Counted from the first letter of the stretch, positions 9,649-20,078 are shown. The stretch: 64,000 nt of DNA from Azorinus chamasolen (GCA_963576725.1 OY755242.1:61570324-61634323), one strand, 5' to 3'. Notes: generated from the sequence alone by a model not told the origin. Numbers and translations: made by a program.

Positions 9649-10976
9649 AACAAGAGGGCCAGAATGGCCCTGAAGCGCTCACCAGACAATCAGAGGAGAA
9701 GATTTTCAAAGTTTTCACTATTTGTTTCTACTGAAAACTGCCCACCCCTTGGGCGGACCAATTTTGACCCCTGGGCCATAATTCATATAACTTTCGTAGA
9801 GGACCTAAACATGATGCTCTGTGCAAAATATGAAAGCTGAGAGCCTTCCAGTTTCAGAGGAGAAGGTTTTCAAAGATTTCACTATTTGTTTCTATTGAAA
9901 ACTGCCCACCTCTGGGGCGGGGCCAATTTTGACCCCAGGGTCATAATTTATATAACTTTTGTAGAGGACCTGAACATGATGTTCTGTGCCAAATGTGAAA
10001 GCTGAGAGCCTCCCAGTTTCAGAGAAGAATATTTTCAAAGATTTCACTATTTGTTTCTATTGAAAATGGCCCACCCCTGGGGTGGGGCTAATTTTGACCC
10101 CAGGGCCATAATTTATATAACTTCTGTAGATGATCTGAACATGATGCTATGTGCCAAATATGAAAGCTGAGAACCTTCTGGTTTCAGACGGGAAGATTTT
10201 CAAAGTTTTACTATGTTTCTATTGAAAACGAGGCACACCTGGGGCGGGGCCAATTTTGACCCCAGGGCCATAATTTATATAACTTTTGTAGAGGACCTGA
10301 ACATGATGCTCTGTGCAAAATATGAAAGCTGAGAGACTTCCAGTTTCAGAGAAGAAGATATACAAAGATTTCACTATTTGTTTCTATTGAAAACTGCCCA
10401 CCCCTGGGGTGGGGCCAATTTTGACCCAAGGGCTATAATTTATATAACTTTTGTAGAGGACCTGAACATGCTGCTCTGTGCCAAATATGAAAGCTGAGAG
10501 CCTTCCAGTTTCAGAGAAGAAGATATTCAAAGATTTCACTATTTGTTTCTATCAAAAACTGCCCACCCCTGGGGCGTGGCCAATTTTAACCCCAGGGCCA
10601 TAATTTATATAACTTTTGTAGAGGACCTAAACATGATGCTATGTGCCAAATATGAAAGCTGAGAACCTTTTGGTTTCAGAGGAGAAGATTTTCAAAGTTT
10701 TACTATATGTTTCTATTGAAAACAAGGCACCCCTGGGGCGGGGCCAATTTTGACCCCAGGGCCATAATTTATATAACTTTTGTAGAGGACCTAAAGATGA
10801 TACTATGTGCCAAAGATGAAAGCTGAGAACCCTGTAGATTCAGAGGAGAAGATTTTTAAAGGTTCAAATTGTTGACTACTGACGACGCACGACTGACGAC
10901 GCACGCCGACGGACGACGGACATCATGCAATCACAAAAGCTCACCCTGAGCACTTTGTGCTCTGGTGAGCTAAAAA
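9649..10976 (+). mobile_element. TanG copy 2, complete
   Basis: It starts AACAAGAGGGCCAGAATGGCC with its own short inverted repeat GGGCCAGAATGGCCC, then CGCTCACC. About seven or eight units of about 160 bp follow. A GACGACGCACGCCGACGGAC stretch comes next. It ends with a hairpin (10938-10971) whose arms are AGCTCACCCTGAGCAC and GTGCTCTGGTGAGCT, followed by AAAAA. The terminal hairpin matches the 5' CTCACC motif in complement. Confidence 0.85.
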
Positions 10977-11029
10977 GGTACCTCTATGAGCATTTATTAG
11001 AGATAATATGGCATATGCAATATCTCACA

Positions 11030-11242
11030 TTAAGCACTTTTTGGCGCCTTTACAAGCACAGTAGACTAAGATGAGGTGGATCCTATAGGTATTGTCTGTG
11101 GATCCTATAGGTATTGTCTGCACTGTCTGCTTATGAAATATTTATAGATTCTGTTCATACCTAAATGTCCTGTTATAAACTTTCAGCTACTAAGTATTCA
11201 AGATGTCGTTATTTTTTACATGAATATTCAACAGGTACAGGG
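11030..11242 (+). mobile_element. PalC MITE, decayed
   Basis: The right end is ATTCAACAGGTACAGGG before TTAA. The core is replaced by a direct duplication of GTGGATCCTATAGGTATTG (11078-11122). Confidence 0.6.
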
Positions 11243-11246
11243 TTAA

Positions 11247-11682
11247 AATCAATTCTTTCATCTCGCTTTCATATTGTCTCAACTACACTTTCTGCCATAA
11301 CCAGGTTCAGCATGGCTTCGGTTCCCGGCCCTGGCTTCCATTGTATCCAGCAAGACATTATTGGTGATTTATTGTCCATAAATCAGTGTAATCACTAACA
11401 ATAGCTCACATGTATTCAAAACAAGGCAATAGATCATTGTTTTCATCAAACCTTATACAGAAATACAACATTCACAGCTTACAAGCATGTAAAAACATTC
11501 AAACAATATCATGAGATTTTTTCTTTTTCATAACAGACTCCATGAACACATTTCATACTGAACTTTGAAGCATGTTTATGCTGCACAATAATATTGAGAA
11601 CATTTGCTATTAGGCTCACAAATAATGAAACAAATATTGAATTGCTTTCTTGTTCTGCATAATATTTTCAGTTAAAACCCTT
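11247..11682. other. Unannotated AT-rich stretch
   Basis: No terminal repeat, tRNA, splice-bounded exon or palindrome was recognised. Confidence 0.5.
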
Positions 11683-11686
11683 TTAA

Positions 11687-11870
11687 CCCTTTCCTTCAGA
11701 TATACACCTTTTCTTGCCTTTGCAAACAGAGAAGACCCAGATCAGATGGCTCCAATAGGAGCCATCTGATCAGGGTCTGCTCAGTTTTCTTATGAAATTT
11801 TACTAGATCTGACTAAAGATCAACAAATAGCAAAATATTCATGCACATTTGCATTATAGAAATTCCGCTT
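11687..11870 (+). mobile_element. PalA/PalC MITE, right end lost
   Basis: Left TTAA at 11683-11686 and start CCCTTTCCTTCAGATATACAC. The core palindrome around CTCCAATAGGAG is intact. Confidence 0.7.
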
Positions 11871-11926
11871 ATAAACGGCTGTTTCTTTATACATTGTCAA
11901 GATTAAACAAAGTAAGAAGCAATTAA

Positions 11927-12115
11927 CCCATTCTCACCTACTGACGCCTTTTTGCACCTCTGTAAAACTCATTCTTTGAAGCCATTGTGATAAATTTATC
12001 CTAATGGTTTCAAAACTACACAATTCTAAAATTCTCCTTTTCTGTAGTGAATTCTCCTTTTCGTTAGATTTAATTCAAAGAGGTTGGGTCTAAAAATAGT
12101 CTAGGAGAGACCGAG
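11927..12115 (-). mobile_element. PalB MITE, core mostly deleted
   Basis: TTAA on both sides. It starts CCCATTCTCACCTACTGACG and ends CTAGGAGAGACCGAG. Confidence 0.75.
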
Positions 12116-12189
12116 TTAATAGAAGACAAACTGAAACTATTCTAAAAACTTTTCTACCATTGCATAAATGTGTTTTGGAAAAAAATTGA

Positions 12190-12617
12190 ATCCTTTTCTT
12201 CATGAATATTCATGTAAGAAATAATGACAATATTAATTAGATTACATTTTATAATGGCACATGTAAAAAGGACATTTGGCTATGGACGACAACTGAAAAA
12301 TCAGATTTATATTATTCCATGAGCAAACAGAAGAGACCCAGAGTCAATTCTGTTTGCAAAGGTGTAAACCCTTTCCTCCAGAGGCTATTTTTAGATCCAA
12401 CCTCTTTCAATGAATCTACCGAAAAGGAGCATTAACTAGAGAAAAGGAAAATTTGAGAGTTTTGTAGTTCTAAACCATTGTGATAAATAGAGCATTTGCT
12501 CCTATAGGAGCAAATGCTCTATTTATCACAAAGGTTTCAAGAGGTGACTATTACAGAGGCGTAGAAAGGCGTCAATATGCGGGAATGGGTTAAAAGGTGT
12601 ATCTATGGAGTAAAGGA
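12190..12617 (-). mobile_element. PalC MITE split by PalB
   Basis: Left part TTCATGAATATTCATGTAAG to GTTTGCAAAGGTGTA. The right part resumes AAGGTGTATCTATGGAGTAA after the nested PalB. The right TTAA (12618-12621) is shared with the next PalB. Confidence 0.75.
12369..12589 (+). mobile_element. PalB MITE nested in PalC
   Basis: It starts CCCTTTCCTCCAGAGGC and ends ATATGCGGGAATGGG before TTAA. The core is a near-perfect palindrome. Confidence 0.82.
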
Positions 12618-12621
12618 TTAA

Positions 12622-12850
12622 CCCATTCCCTCCTAGTTTCACATTTTGATGCCTCTGTAAAAGTCACATTTTGAAACCATTGTGATAAATAGAGCATTTG
12701 CTTCATAGGAGCAAATGCTCTACAAATGTATTTATCACAATGGTTTCAAAACTACACAACTCTAAATGTCTCTTTTTCTATAGTTAATGCTCCTTTTCAG
12801 TAGATTTATTCAAAGAGGTTGGGTCTAAAAATAGTCTAAGAGGGAATGAG
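12622..12850 (-). mobile_element. PalB MITE
   Basis: It shares its left TTAA with PalC and has TTAA on the right (12851-12854). The core arms differ by a short ACAAATGT insertion. Confidence 0.83.
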
Positions 12851-13079
12851 TTAAAATGATGAAATGCAAGTCAGTGGGTTACATTGAATATGTCAGCTGA
12901 TGTCTGCATGTCCAAAATATGATGATACAGCAGTCTGAATACATCTTATCATCATACAAACATCACAGTCTCTGAGCAGAGACTCAACTCCCCTACAAAA
13001 CTTAGACCTGAAGGTCACTGAAGATAAACTAATTTCTCATAAAGTCTTGTTTTACAGGGATTTTTATTTATTTATTTAA

Positions 13080-13265
13080 CCCTTTCCCTCATATTGACAC
13101 CTTTTGATGCCTCTGTAAATGTAACTTTTTGAAACCATTGCAATAAATAGTGCATTTGCTTCATAGGAGCAAATGCTTTATATATCACAATGGTTTCAAA
13201 ACTACACAATTCTAAAATTTTCCTTTTTGCTAGTAAATGCTCGTTTTCAGGTCTATGAGGAATGG
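13080..13265 (-). mobile_element. PalB MITE, internal deletion
   Basis: Left TTAA and start CCCTTTCCCTCATATTGACA. The core palindrome is kept, but most of the right arm is missing before CTATGAGGAATGG. Confidence 0.7.
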
Positions 13266-13381
13266 ATAACCTGTTTTGATCAACAACCAGCAACCATATA
13301 GGAGTCTCAAAGCACATTGACTGCTTATTGCAGAACAAAAGTTCAAAAGAAACATTTTGCATTATTTTCACACATCTTTAA

Positions 13382-13480
13382 CCCTTTAACTCATCAGCCA
13401 ATTTTAATCCCAACCTCTTTGAATAAATCTACTGAAAAGGAGCATTTATTTGGGAAAAGAGTATTTTATAGCTAGGTTGA
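13382..13480 (+). mobile_element. PalB left-end fragment
   Basis: TTAA then CCCTTTAACTCATCAGCC, followed by the CAACCTCTTTGAATAAATC arm. It stops before the core. Confidence 0.65.
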
Positions 13481-13539
13481 TTGTTGGGTGGATGGTTTTC
13501 TGTTGATATAGAGACACTTTTTTGACATCTTGGCCAGAT

Positions 13540-13883
13540 TAGACTATTTCTGCATGGAGCCTTCTGATTAGGATCTGCTCTATTTGCTTGTAGATTGCTT
13601 ATGTTGATCTGATTCTAGTTTCTGTTACGGCTCAACTCTTTGCACGCTAGCGGCGAAACTGTGATAACCTATGCAAACAGTTTGGATCCAGATGAGACGC
13701 CGCATAATGCGGCGTCTCATCAGGATCCAAACTGTTTGTCATCTTGATCATATTTTTGCAAAGAAATTAGAGAAAAGTTATTTTAAGAATTGAAGCAGAC
13801 GACAATTGTTGCAGACGAAAAATTACTTAGCGTGCAAAGAGTTAAAGCTCCTGTGTTCACATACCATTCTATATCTTCAATAG
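13540..13883 (+). mobile_element. PalC right half interrupted by PalK
   Basis: The left piece has GATTAGGATCTGCTCTATTTG and TTCTAGTTTCTGTTACGG. After the PalK it continues AGCTCCTGTGTTCACATACC, which is the matching PalC arm. Confidence 0.6.
13636..13841 (+). mobile_element. PalK MITE, reference copy
   Basis: The ends are CTCTTTGCACGCTAGC and CTTAGCGTGCAAAGAG, with TCAA/TTAA outside. The hairpin carries GTTTGGATCCAGATGAGACG and its complement with ATCCTGATGAGAC, so one A faces A. It is nested in PalC. Confidence 0.82.
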
Positions 13884-13887
13884 TTAA

Positions 13888-14073
13888 CCCTTTACTCCAC
13901 AAAGATGCTATTCTACGCCTTCATGCTCTGTTTGCTTGTGACATAATTAAGATCCGATTCTACATTTCTGCCTGGGTTAAATAATTCCTGTGTTCATATG
14001 CTATTCTAAAAATACTGCTAATCAATATGCATGATGTCAATATTTGTTGCATGAATATTCATGGAGCAAAGGG
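13888..14073 (+). mobile_element. PalC MITE, core deleted
   Basis: TTAA on both sides. The left end is CCCTTTACTCCACAAAGATG and the right end is ATTCATGGAGCAAAGGG. Only the right core arm remains. Confidence 0.8.
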
Positions 14074-14241
14074 TTAATCATGTCTGAGAATCAGTACTCT
14101 GTCAAATCTGAAAACCACCTTGCTTGACTAGTTAAATCTTCTCTCAGCTGTCAATGATTGGGTTATTCATGGGAAAGAACAAGAAATGGAATTATCTGTA
14201 GAGCTTCTTCTCTATGACTTCTGGATCTGACCTACTGTTAA

Positions 14242-14446
14242 CCCTTTGGATTGGGGGCACTGAAGCACTGGCAGTTGCAAGCAGTGTAGACCCAGATCAG
14301 AGGGCTCCTAGAGGAGCCCTCTGATCAGGGTCTAAACTGTTTATCCTTCAAGAACCATCTAGCAAGTTTACACCTTTCATAGTGAGTGGACTCTATAGTT
14401 AAACACTGATGGACTATTCCACTCGGAAAATACAGCACTGAAAGGG
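14242..14446 (+). mobile_element. PalP MITE, reference copy
   Basis: TTAA at 14238-14241 and 14447-14450. The ends are CCCTTTGGATTGGGG and CAGCACTGAAAGGG. The hairpin has GTAGACCCAGATCAGAGGGC opposite GCCCTCTGATCAGGGTC and the same A-opposite-A position as PalA. Confidence 0.78.
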
Positions 14447-14690
14447 TTAAATCATGAGAAACTAACAAAACTCGTAATGTAGTTCCATAATGAGAAATAA
14501 ACCGGATAAACTGCTAGCATTTGTGTTGAAGTGAGCTGTCTGAAGCTTGTCCAAATGTTTGTAGGGAACATTAAAGTATCTTATCTGTAGTGGCCTGATC
14601 TTACTTCTCAGTCACATCATCCTTACTTTTCAGTCATATCTTCAGCAATGAGAAATATTAAACCTTTACCTAACAGAGTTTTTTTTTTAA

Positions 14691-14911
14691 CCCATTCCCT
14701 CATAGGCTATATTTAGATACAACCTCTTTGAATAAATCTACCGAAAAGGAGAATTTTCTAGCAAAAAGAGAAATTTTAGAATTTTGTAGTTTTGAAATCA
14801 TTGTGATAAATAGAGCATTTGCTCCACAGGAGCAAATGCTCTATTTATCACAATGGTGTCAAAAAGTGACTTTTACAGAGGCGTAGAAAGGCGTATTTAT
14901 GGAGGAAAAGG
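14691..14911 (+). mobile_element. PalB MITE, first of a back-to-back pair
   Basis: TTAA at 14687-14690 and 14912-14915. The core is a near-perfect palindrome. The right end is ATTTATGGAGGAAAAGG. Confidence 0.85.
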
Positions 14912-14915
14912 TTAA

Positions 14916-15126
14916 CCCATTCCCTCATACTGATCTTCTTTTGATGTCCCTGTATCAGTCACATGTTTTAAACCATTGTGACAAAGACATCATTTGCTCC
15001 ATGGGAGCAAATGCTGTCTTTGTCACAATGGTTTCAAAACTACACAACTCCTTTTTCTAGTAATGCTCCTTTTCAGTAGATTTATACAAAGAGGTTGGGT
15101 CTAAAAATAGTCTATGGGAGAATAGG
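14916..15126 (-). mobile_element. PalB MITE, second of the pair
   Basis: It shares the left TTAA (14912-14915) and has TTAA on the right (15127-15130). The core arms read GACAAAGACATCATTTGC, a divergent version. Confidence 0.85.
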
Positions 15127-15406
15127 TTAATGCCTTTGCAAACAGTGTAGACCCATATCAGACAGTTTCTACAGGGGCCACCTGAACAGGGTCTGCTATG
15201 TTGACTTATTTGTAACACAGGTTCTCTATTGTTTACCTGACAAGAAATTTTATTTTATATTTTCATTACATGTCCAAGAATTAACATAATTACTATTCAT
15301 AATAGGCGTAGTTATGCATGAATATTCATCTTGTAAAGGGTTAAGTATCAACATATTATTTGCTTGACACAGTTTTCCTGCTACAGTGTCTAACATTTGT
15401 TCTTAA

Positions 15407-15622
15407 CCCATTCCCGCATAGGCTATTTTTAATCCAACCACTTTGAATAAAGCTACCGAAAAGGAGCATTAACTAAAAAAAAAGGATTTTTTTAAATTTT
15501 GTAGTTTGAAAGCATTGTGATAAATAGAGCATTTGCTCTTATAAGAGCAAAATTTAATGCTCTATTTATCACAATGGTTTCACAAAGTGACATTTACAGA
15601 AGCGTCAAAAGGCGGGAATGTG
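15407..15622 (+). mobile_element. PalB MITE
   Basis: TTAA on both sides; the right one (15623-15626) is shared with the next PalC. The core palindrome is interrupted by AATTTA. Confidence 0.84.
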
Positions 15623-15626
15623 TTAA

Positions 15627-15859
15627 ACTCTTTACTCCATGAATATTCATATGAGAAATTATGAATATTTATCAGCTGATTTTCTATAATGGCATTTGCA
15701 TACAGAACCTATTAGCCATGTCAGAAACAGTAGAATCATATCTATATAATTCCATAAGCAAACAGGGCAGACCCTGATCAGATGGCTCCTACAGGAGCCA
15801 TCTGATCTGGGTCTACTCTGTTTGCGAAGGCTTTAAAGGCAAATTTATGGAGTAAAGCG
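15627..15859 (-). mobile_element. PalC MITE near the JIP stop codon
   Basis: TTAA on both sides. It starts CTCTTTACTCCATGAATATT (after A) and ends GGAGTAAAGCG. The core palindrome around CTCCTACAGGAG is nearly perfect. It lies about 310 bp beyond the JIP stop codon and may be in the 3' UTR. Confidence 0.85.
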
Positions 15860-15863
15860 TTAA

Positions 15864-16166
15864 TACAACACGGACAGCACAAACTTGTATATATATATGT
15901 ATCTTTGTAGTTACCATGGCAACACTAGCAATATAAGCTTTGAATACAGTAATTGGCACACAAACTTTATGATGAAATTAGCATATACTAAAAAAGTGCC
16001 AGGCTAGGTTCTGACAGCTATTTAAATGAAGCATGCCTGTATAGTAGTATCAGTCTGTAAATTTCCATCTATTTGACTGATAACCAAATTCTTTACATCT
16101 TGTCAGCATTGCACTCAAGGGAGATCACCCTCTCACTTCCAAGGGAAGCAATCTGATTTGGTCTGC
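15864..16166 (-). other. MAPK8IP3: Probable 3' UTR of the JIP3/4 gene
   Basis: This repeat-free sequence directly follows the stop codon. No TTTATT (AATAAA on the minus strand) is present here, so the transcript end is not defined and may lie within or beyond the MITEs at lower coordinates. Confidence 0.5.
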
Positions 16167-16279
16167 TCATTCAGGGGCGGTGACTTCCCATACAATCAAG
16201 TGGCTCCTGTCTCCTTTACTAAGCGAGCCCTTCTCGTCTTTCTCCTCGGGGACAATGACGATATCATCATCGCCATCAC
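16167..16279 (-). CDS. MAPK8IP3: Last exon of JIP3/JIP4-type scaffold protein
   Basis: The exon encodes the last residues of a JNK-interacting protein of the JIP3/JIP4 family. This family consists of cytoplasmic scaffolds that link JNK-pathway kinases to kinesin-1 and dynein/dynactin on vesicles. After a CTCTCTTTCAG acceptor (AG at 16281-16280) the frame reads GDGDDDIVIVPEEKDEKG and then KGDRSHLIVWEVTAPE and stops with TGA at 16167-16169. The family ends with an acidic patch followed by RSH-IVW-V and PE, which this matches in length and order. The first codon, Gly, is split: G from the upstream exon and GT from here. The upstream exon at 37915-38055 ends FRI plus that G, so the phases agree. 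The family call is from recall of human JIP3/JIP4; JIP3 versus JIP4 is not resolvable from the tail. Confidence 0.88.
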
Positions 16280-16482
16280 CTGAAAGAGAGGAGTGGACAA
16301 GACCTGAAACAGAATGTAGAGAATGAGGATGAACATGGATACAGTTGATAAGCAAAGCGTGAGGCAGTGGCTGGCAAGGAAATACATGGGTAAAACAAAG
16401 CTCCAGGATGACTAACACTGCATGTCAAACACTGACTTCACCTTGCAAAATGGTCTCATACAACACACGAAATAGCAAAATA

Positions 16483-16530
16483 CGGTAGAACCTGCCTATA
16501 GCGACCATATAATGAATAAATTTGGAAATC
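16483..16530 (+). mobile_element. PogE/PogD left-end fragment
   Basis: TA then CGGTAGAACCTGCCTATAG and CGACC, the pogo-like terminus without its partner. Confidence 0.5.
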
Positions 16531-16558
16531 GATAAGAGTACAAATGTATGTGGTTCTC

Positions 16559-16845
16559 TCCATTCTCTCCCACCGACGCCTTTTGACGTCTCTGTAAATG
16601 TCAATTTTTGAAACCATTGTGATATAAGTAGAGCAAATTGAGGGCCTGATGCAAAACTATTCTAACTCCTTCACAAAGTGAAGGAGTTAGAATAGTTTTG
16701 CACCAAGCCCTCGAAATGCTCTACCTATTTATCACAGTGGTTTCAAAACCACACAATTCTAACATTTCCTTTCTCTAGTAAATGCTTCTTTTCGGTAGAT
16801 TTATTCAAAGAGATTGGGTCTAAAAATAGTCTAGAAGGGAATGGA
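16559..16845 (-). mobile_element. PalB MITE with a second hairpin in its core
   Basis: Start CATTCTCTCCCACCGACG, end CTAGAAGGGAATGG before TTAA. Its GAGCAAATGCTC loop is split by the foreign hairpin at 16639-16713. Confidence 0.78.
16639..16713. mobile_element. Short hairpin element L, nested in PalB core
   Basis: The arms are GCAAAACTATTCTAACTCC and GGAGTTAGAATAGTTTTGC around CTTCACAAAGTGAAG. The outer bases are AGGGCCTGAT and ACCAAGCCCT. A relative stands alone at 36657-36729. Confidence 0.75.
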
Positions 16846-17061
16846 TTAACCGTTCCATCAGGATATAAGATATTTGCTCAATAGTCTCTGATAAAGTTGA
16901 ACAAACTCAATAATCAGTAAATATTGTTTGAGTTTGAGCATACTTATTTTCAGCATGATAAATCACTCTGGAGCCTTGTTCAGATAAATACAAATGGAAG
17001 TAATAAGGTGAATACAAGCGAAAATAGCCAATACCAGGTATACAACTATAAAACACTTTAA

Positions 17062-17305
17062 CCCTTTCCCTGTTCTATATTTATCCCAAATTTCAATACC
17101 TATATGGAATTCATGGACAAAATAATTATAAAATGAAATTCGGTAGTGGAATATTGTAGCCATTTTAGAAACTAAAGGAACAGATCTATGAAATTCCATT
17201 AGCAAACAGAGCAGACTTTAATCAGACAGCTCCTACATGAGCCATCTGATATGGGTCTATTCTGTTTGCAAATGCGTGAAAAAAGGGTTTATATGAAGGA
17301 AAGGG
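17062..17305 (-). mobile_element. PalA MITE
   Basis: Left TTAA and start CCCTTTCCCTGTTCTATATT. It ends TATATGAAGGAAAGGG, with TTCA replacing the right TTAA. Confidence 0.82.
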
Positions 17306-17334
17306 TTCAGCCATAATCCTTCCCCATGCTAAGT

Positions 17335-17440
17335 ACATCTTGGCTGACATTTGTAAAGATTTGAATCCAGATGAGACACGGAGTAACTCGGCATCTCATC
17401 AGGATCCAAACCGTTTGCCACAAAGCCTATAGTTTCTCGA
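17335..17440. mobile_element. PalK fragment
   Basis: The hairpin GAATCCAGATGAGACACGG with TCTCATCAGGATCCAAACC remains. The ends are not clear. Confidence 0.5.
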
Positions 17441-17643
17441 AATGTTAAGCCAATTGATTAATTTTTAAACTGATTGCAATGACATTTTCAGCAGACATAA
17501 TTTTTGATAGCATGAGTAGGGTTTCAGATGCAAGAAGTGAGTATACAAAACCTTAGCAAACAGTGTCAACCCAGATCAAGGTCAGCACTATTTGTCATAA
17601 AAATCATTTTCTTCAGTGATAAATTTTGATGCAATTCTTTTAA

Positions 17644-17873
17644 CCCCCTTTTCCTCCATGAATATCTATGTAAGAAAATCAGACGTCATGAATATTAATT
17701 AGATGGACACATGCATTTTTTGGCCATGACAGAAACTGTAGAATCATATCTACATTACGGTATATCATAAGCAACCAGAGCAGACCCTAATCAGATGGCT
17801 CCTATAAGAGCCCTCTGATCTGGGTCTACTCTGTTTGCAAATTCATAGACAGACGTATTTATGGAGTAAAGGA
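17644..17873 (-). mobile_element. PalC MITE
   Basis: Left TTAA at 17640-17643. The core palindrome is almost intact. The right end is TTATGGAGTAAAGGA followed by ATAA. Confidence 0.8.
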
Positions 17874-18001
17874 ATAATTAATATTCAGAAAGGAAGGAGA
17901 CAGTTTTAATAATTTTTGCAGGTTGAGGGTTCAATTCAATTTACCAAAGAGCAAAATAATGCTACATTTCCTGCACCAAAACTGACTTTTACAAACTATT
18001 T

Positions 18002-18244
18002 TAGCTTTACAATATGCTGTAAAAATAATAACGGAGCTTTACAATGTTCGTAAAACAATAGCCGAGCGTTACAATATATGTAAATCAACAGCAGAGCTTT
18101 ACAATGTTTGTAAATTAGTAGCAGAGCTTTACAATGTTTGTAAAACAATAGCAGAGCTTTACAATATATGTAAAATGATAGCAGAGCTTTACAATATTTG
18201 TAAAATAATAGCAGACCTTTATAATGTTTATAAAATGATAGCCA
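18002..18244 (+). repeat. 30-bp minisatellite, about 8 copies
   Basis: The unit is close to GCAGAGCTTTACAATATATG plus TAAAATGATA. Copies differ by a few bases and the array fades on both sides. Confidence 0.88.
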
Positions 18245-18362
18245 ATTCTTTGCATCAATTTAAATGCAAACAAATTGTAATTATATTTGTTTCCTAATGA
18301 ATGCCATGCTCAAGATAAATATTGCAACCTTTTGATCTAAATAAAATTACAGATTAAATTAA

Positions 18363-18595
18363 CTCTATCCATGATAGACACCTCTTCACATTTTCACAAA
18401 CAGAGCAGACCCAGATCAGATGGCTCCTACAGCCATCTGATCAGGGTTTGCTCCGTTTCGTTGTGGTATTATATAGATCTGTTTCTACAGTTTCTTGGCC
18501 AACACATCCTGATTTCATATGCCATTATAAAAAGATCAGCTAATAATTATTCATGATGTCATTATTTCTCACATGAATATTCATCAGGTAAAGAG
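18363..18595 (+). mobile_element. PalC MITE
   Basis: Left TTAA, start CTCTATCCATGATAGACACC. The core is short (CTCCTACAG then CCATC). The right end is TTCATCAGGTAAAGAG. Confidence 0.75.
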
Positions 18596-18671
18596 ATAAG
18601 TGCAGGATGGGTCTGATTTACATTGAGACTTTTTGCACACTGTAATTGGCAGTGATAAGCAATGTGATAAA

Positions 18672-18864
18672 CAGCGCTACAGATAAAGGTGCGTACTCAA
18701 ATACTAAAATCGTCATTTCTCCACCAAACCCTGGGTTGTGACCACTCTTCAGAATCGTCTCAAAGAGACGATTCTAAAGAGTGGTTGCAACATAGCACTT
18801 GGCAGAGAAAATAATTAGTAATTCTTGTGAATGTTTTAATTAACGCATCTTATCTGGACCTCTG
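18672..18864 (-). mobile_element. PalF MITE
   Basis: The ends are CAGCGCTACAGATAAAGG and CTTATCTGGACCTCTG. TGATAAA repeats flank it directly (18665-18671, 18865-18871). Confidence 0.83.
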
Positions 18865-19069
18865 TGATAAATATAGCAGAGTGATATATTTATATTAACA
18901 GCCGCAGCAGCAGACTTGTCTGTGGAAAATGGTGTGAAGAAAGGTCAGCAGCTGCCTGATGCCATGTCTGACCAAGGTTCAAACCAGACTCCATAGACAA
19001 AAACTGCCATCAAAATAAGGTGATGGTATGCATACAAAGCAGTAAGACAACACAACCAAAAAGTGTCAA

Positions 19070-19511
19070 CCCTTTACTCCATATATAGATATGCCTTTTA
19101 ATGCCTTTGCAAACAGAGTAGACCCAGATCAGATGGCTCCTGTAGGAGCCGTCTGTTTAGGGTCTGCTCTATTTGTTTATGGATTCATATTGATCTAGTT
19201 CTGAAGATTATACCAGGGCAATAACATGTTCATATGTCATTACAGATACAAATAAAGGTGCATACTCAAATACTAAATTCGCCATTTCTCCACCAAACCC
19301 TATGTTGTGACCACTCTTTAGAATCGTCTCTATGAGACGTCATGATTCTAAAGAGTGGTTGCAACATAGCGCTTGGTGGAGAAATAAAAATGTTATTCTT
19401 GAAAATGTTTTAATTTACGCATCTTATCTGGACCTCTGTCATTCTAAATATTAAGCTAATTGATATTCATACTTACATTACTTCTAACATAAATATTCAT
19501 GGAGTGAAGTG
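19070..19511 (+). mobile_element. PalC MITE split by PalF
   Basis: TCAA on both sides stands for TTAA. It starts CCCTTTACTCCATATATAG and ends ATTCATGGAGTGAAGTG. A PalF lies in its right arm. Confidence 0.78.
19243..19440 (-). mobile_element. PalF MITE nested in PalC
   Basis: It starts CAGATACAAATAAAGG and ends CTTATCTGGACCTCTG. TCATT is duplicated at the junctions, and the flanks rejoin to a normal PalC arm. Confidence 0.82.
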
Positions 19512-19515
19512 TCAA

Positions 19516-19875
19516 AGTTCACAACAGCTGTACTACAGCGCTATGAGAGTAATGGCTGACCTGTGATTTCCACAGAAAAATGTGTCTATGATCACGGTAA
19601 CAGACATCAAACAATCATTTATGGTGAAAGATCAAATACATTACGATTGAATTATGTGTAGCAATATTCATAAGGGATGGTTTAGTATTCCGAGTTTTTT
19701 ACCACTGACATTGTCGGAAAGCAACTCACAGGGCTAATGCTGCAATGCGTGAATTTGTGATTACCTTGCAAACAAGTAAGGCAGGCATCTCATCAGGATT
19801 GACACACCAATAATGTTTTAGCCATAGGGATGTGTACTGCTCACTGGGAGTCTATGTATACTATATCATATAGTA
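19516..19875. other. Intronic stretch, nothing recognised
   Basis: No terminal repeats or coding signal. A weak PalK-like TCTCATCAGGATT occurs near 19788. Confidence 0.45.
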
Positions 19876-20078
19876 CAGTAAAACCTCTCTATAACAGTCA
19901 TTAATTTGTAATAATTAGTTGGTATTTAGGACAGGTCGTTGCTTAAAGCAAGGTGAAAGTAAACAGAATGCTCCTATAGGAGCGTTCTGTTTTACTTTCA
20001 CCTTGCTTTAAGCAGTCACCTGCCTTTAACACAAAATACTTGATGTAATTTAGTGGCCGTTATGGAGAGGTTCTACTG
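19876..20078 (+). mobile_element. PogD MITE, reference copy
   Basis: The ends are CAGTAAAACCTCTCTATAAC and GTTATGGAGAGGTTCTACTG, with TA on both sides. The core palindrome holds GAAAGTAAACAGAATGCTCC. The terminus fits pogo/Tigger-type elements. Confidence 0.85.

Larger units (their letters stand above)
14662..15340 (+). mobile_element. PalC MITE holding two PalB copies
   Basis: The left end CCTTTACCTAACAGAG (TTAA at 14658-14661) and the right part TGCCTTTGCAAACAGTGTAG to CATCTTGTAAAGGG are separated by two PalB copies inserted at one TTAA. Confidence 0.7.

Noticed and set aside
9556..9840. 94-codon frame starting in a PogE core
   Set aside because: It runs into TanG units and has no similarity to a protein.
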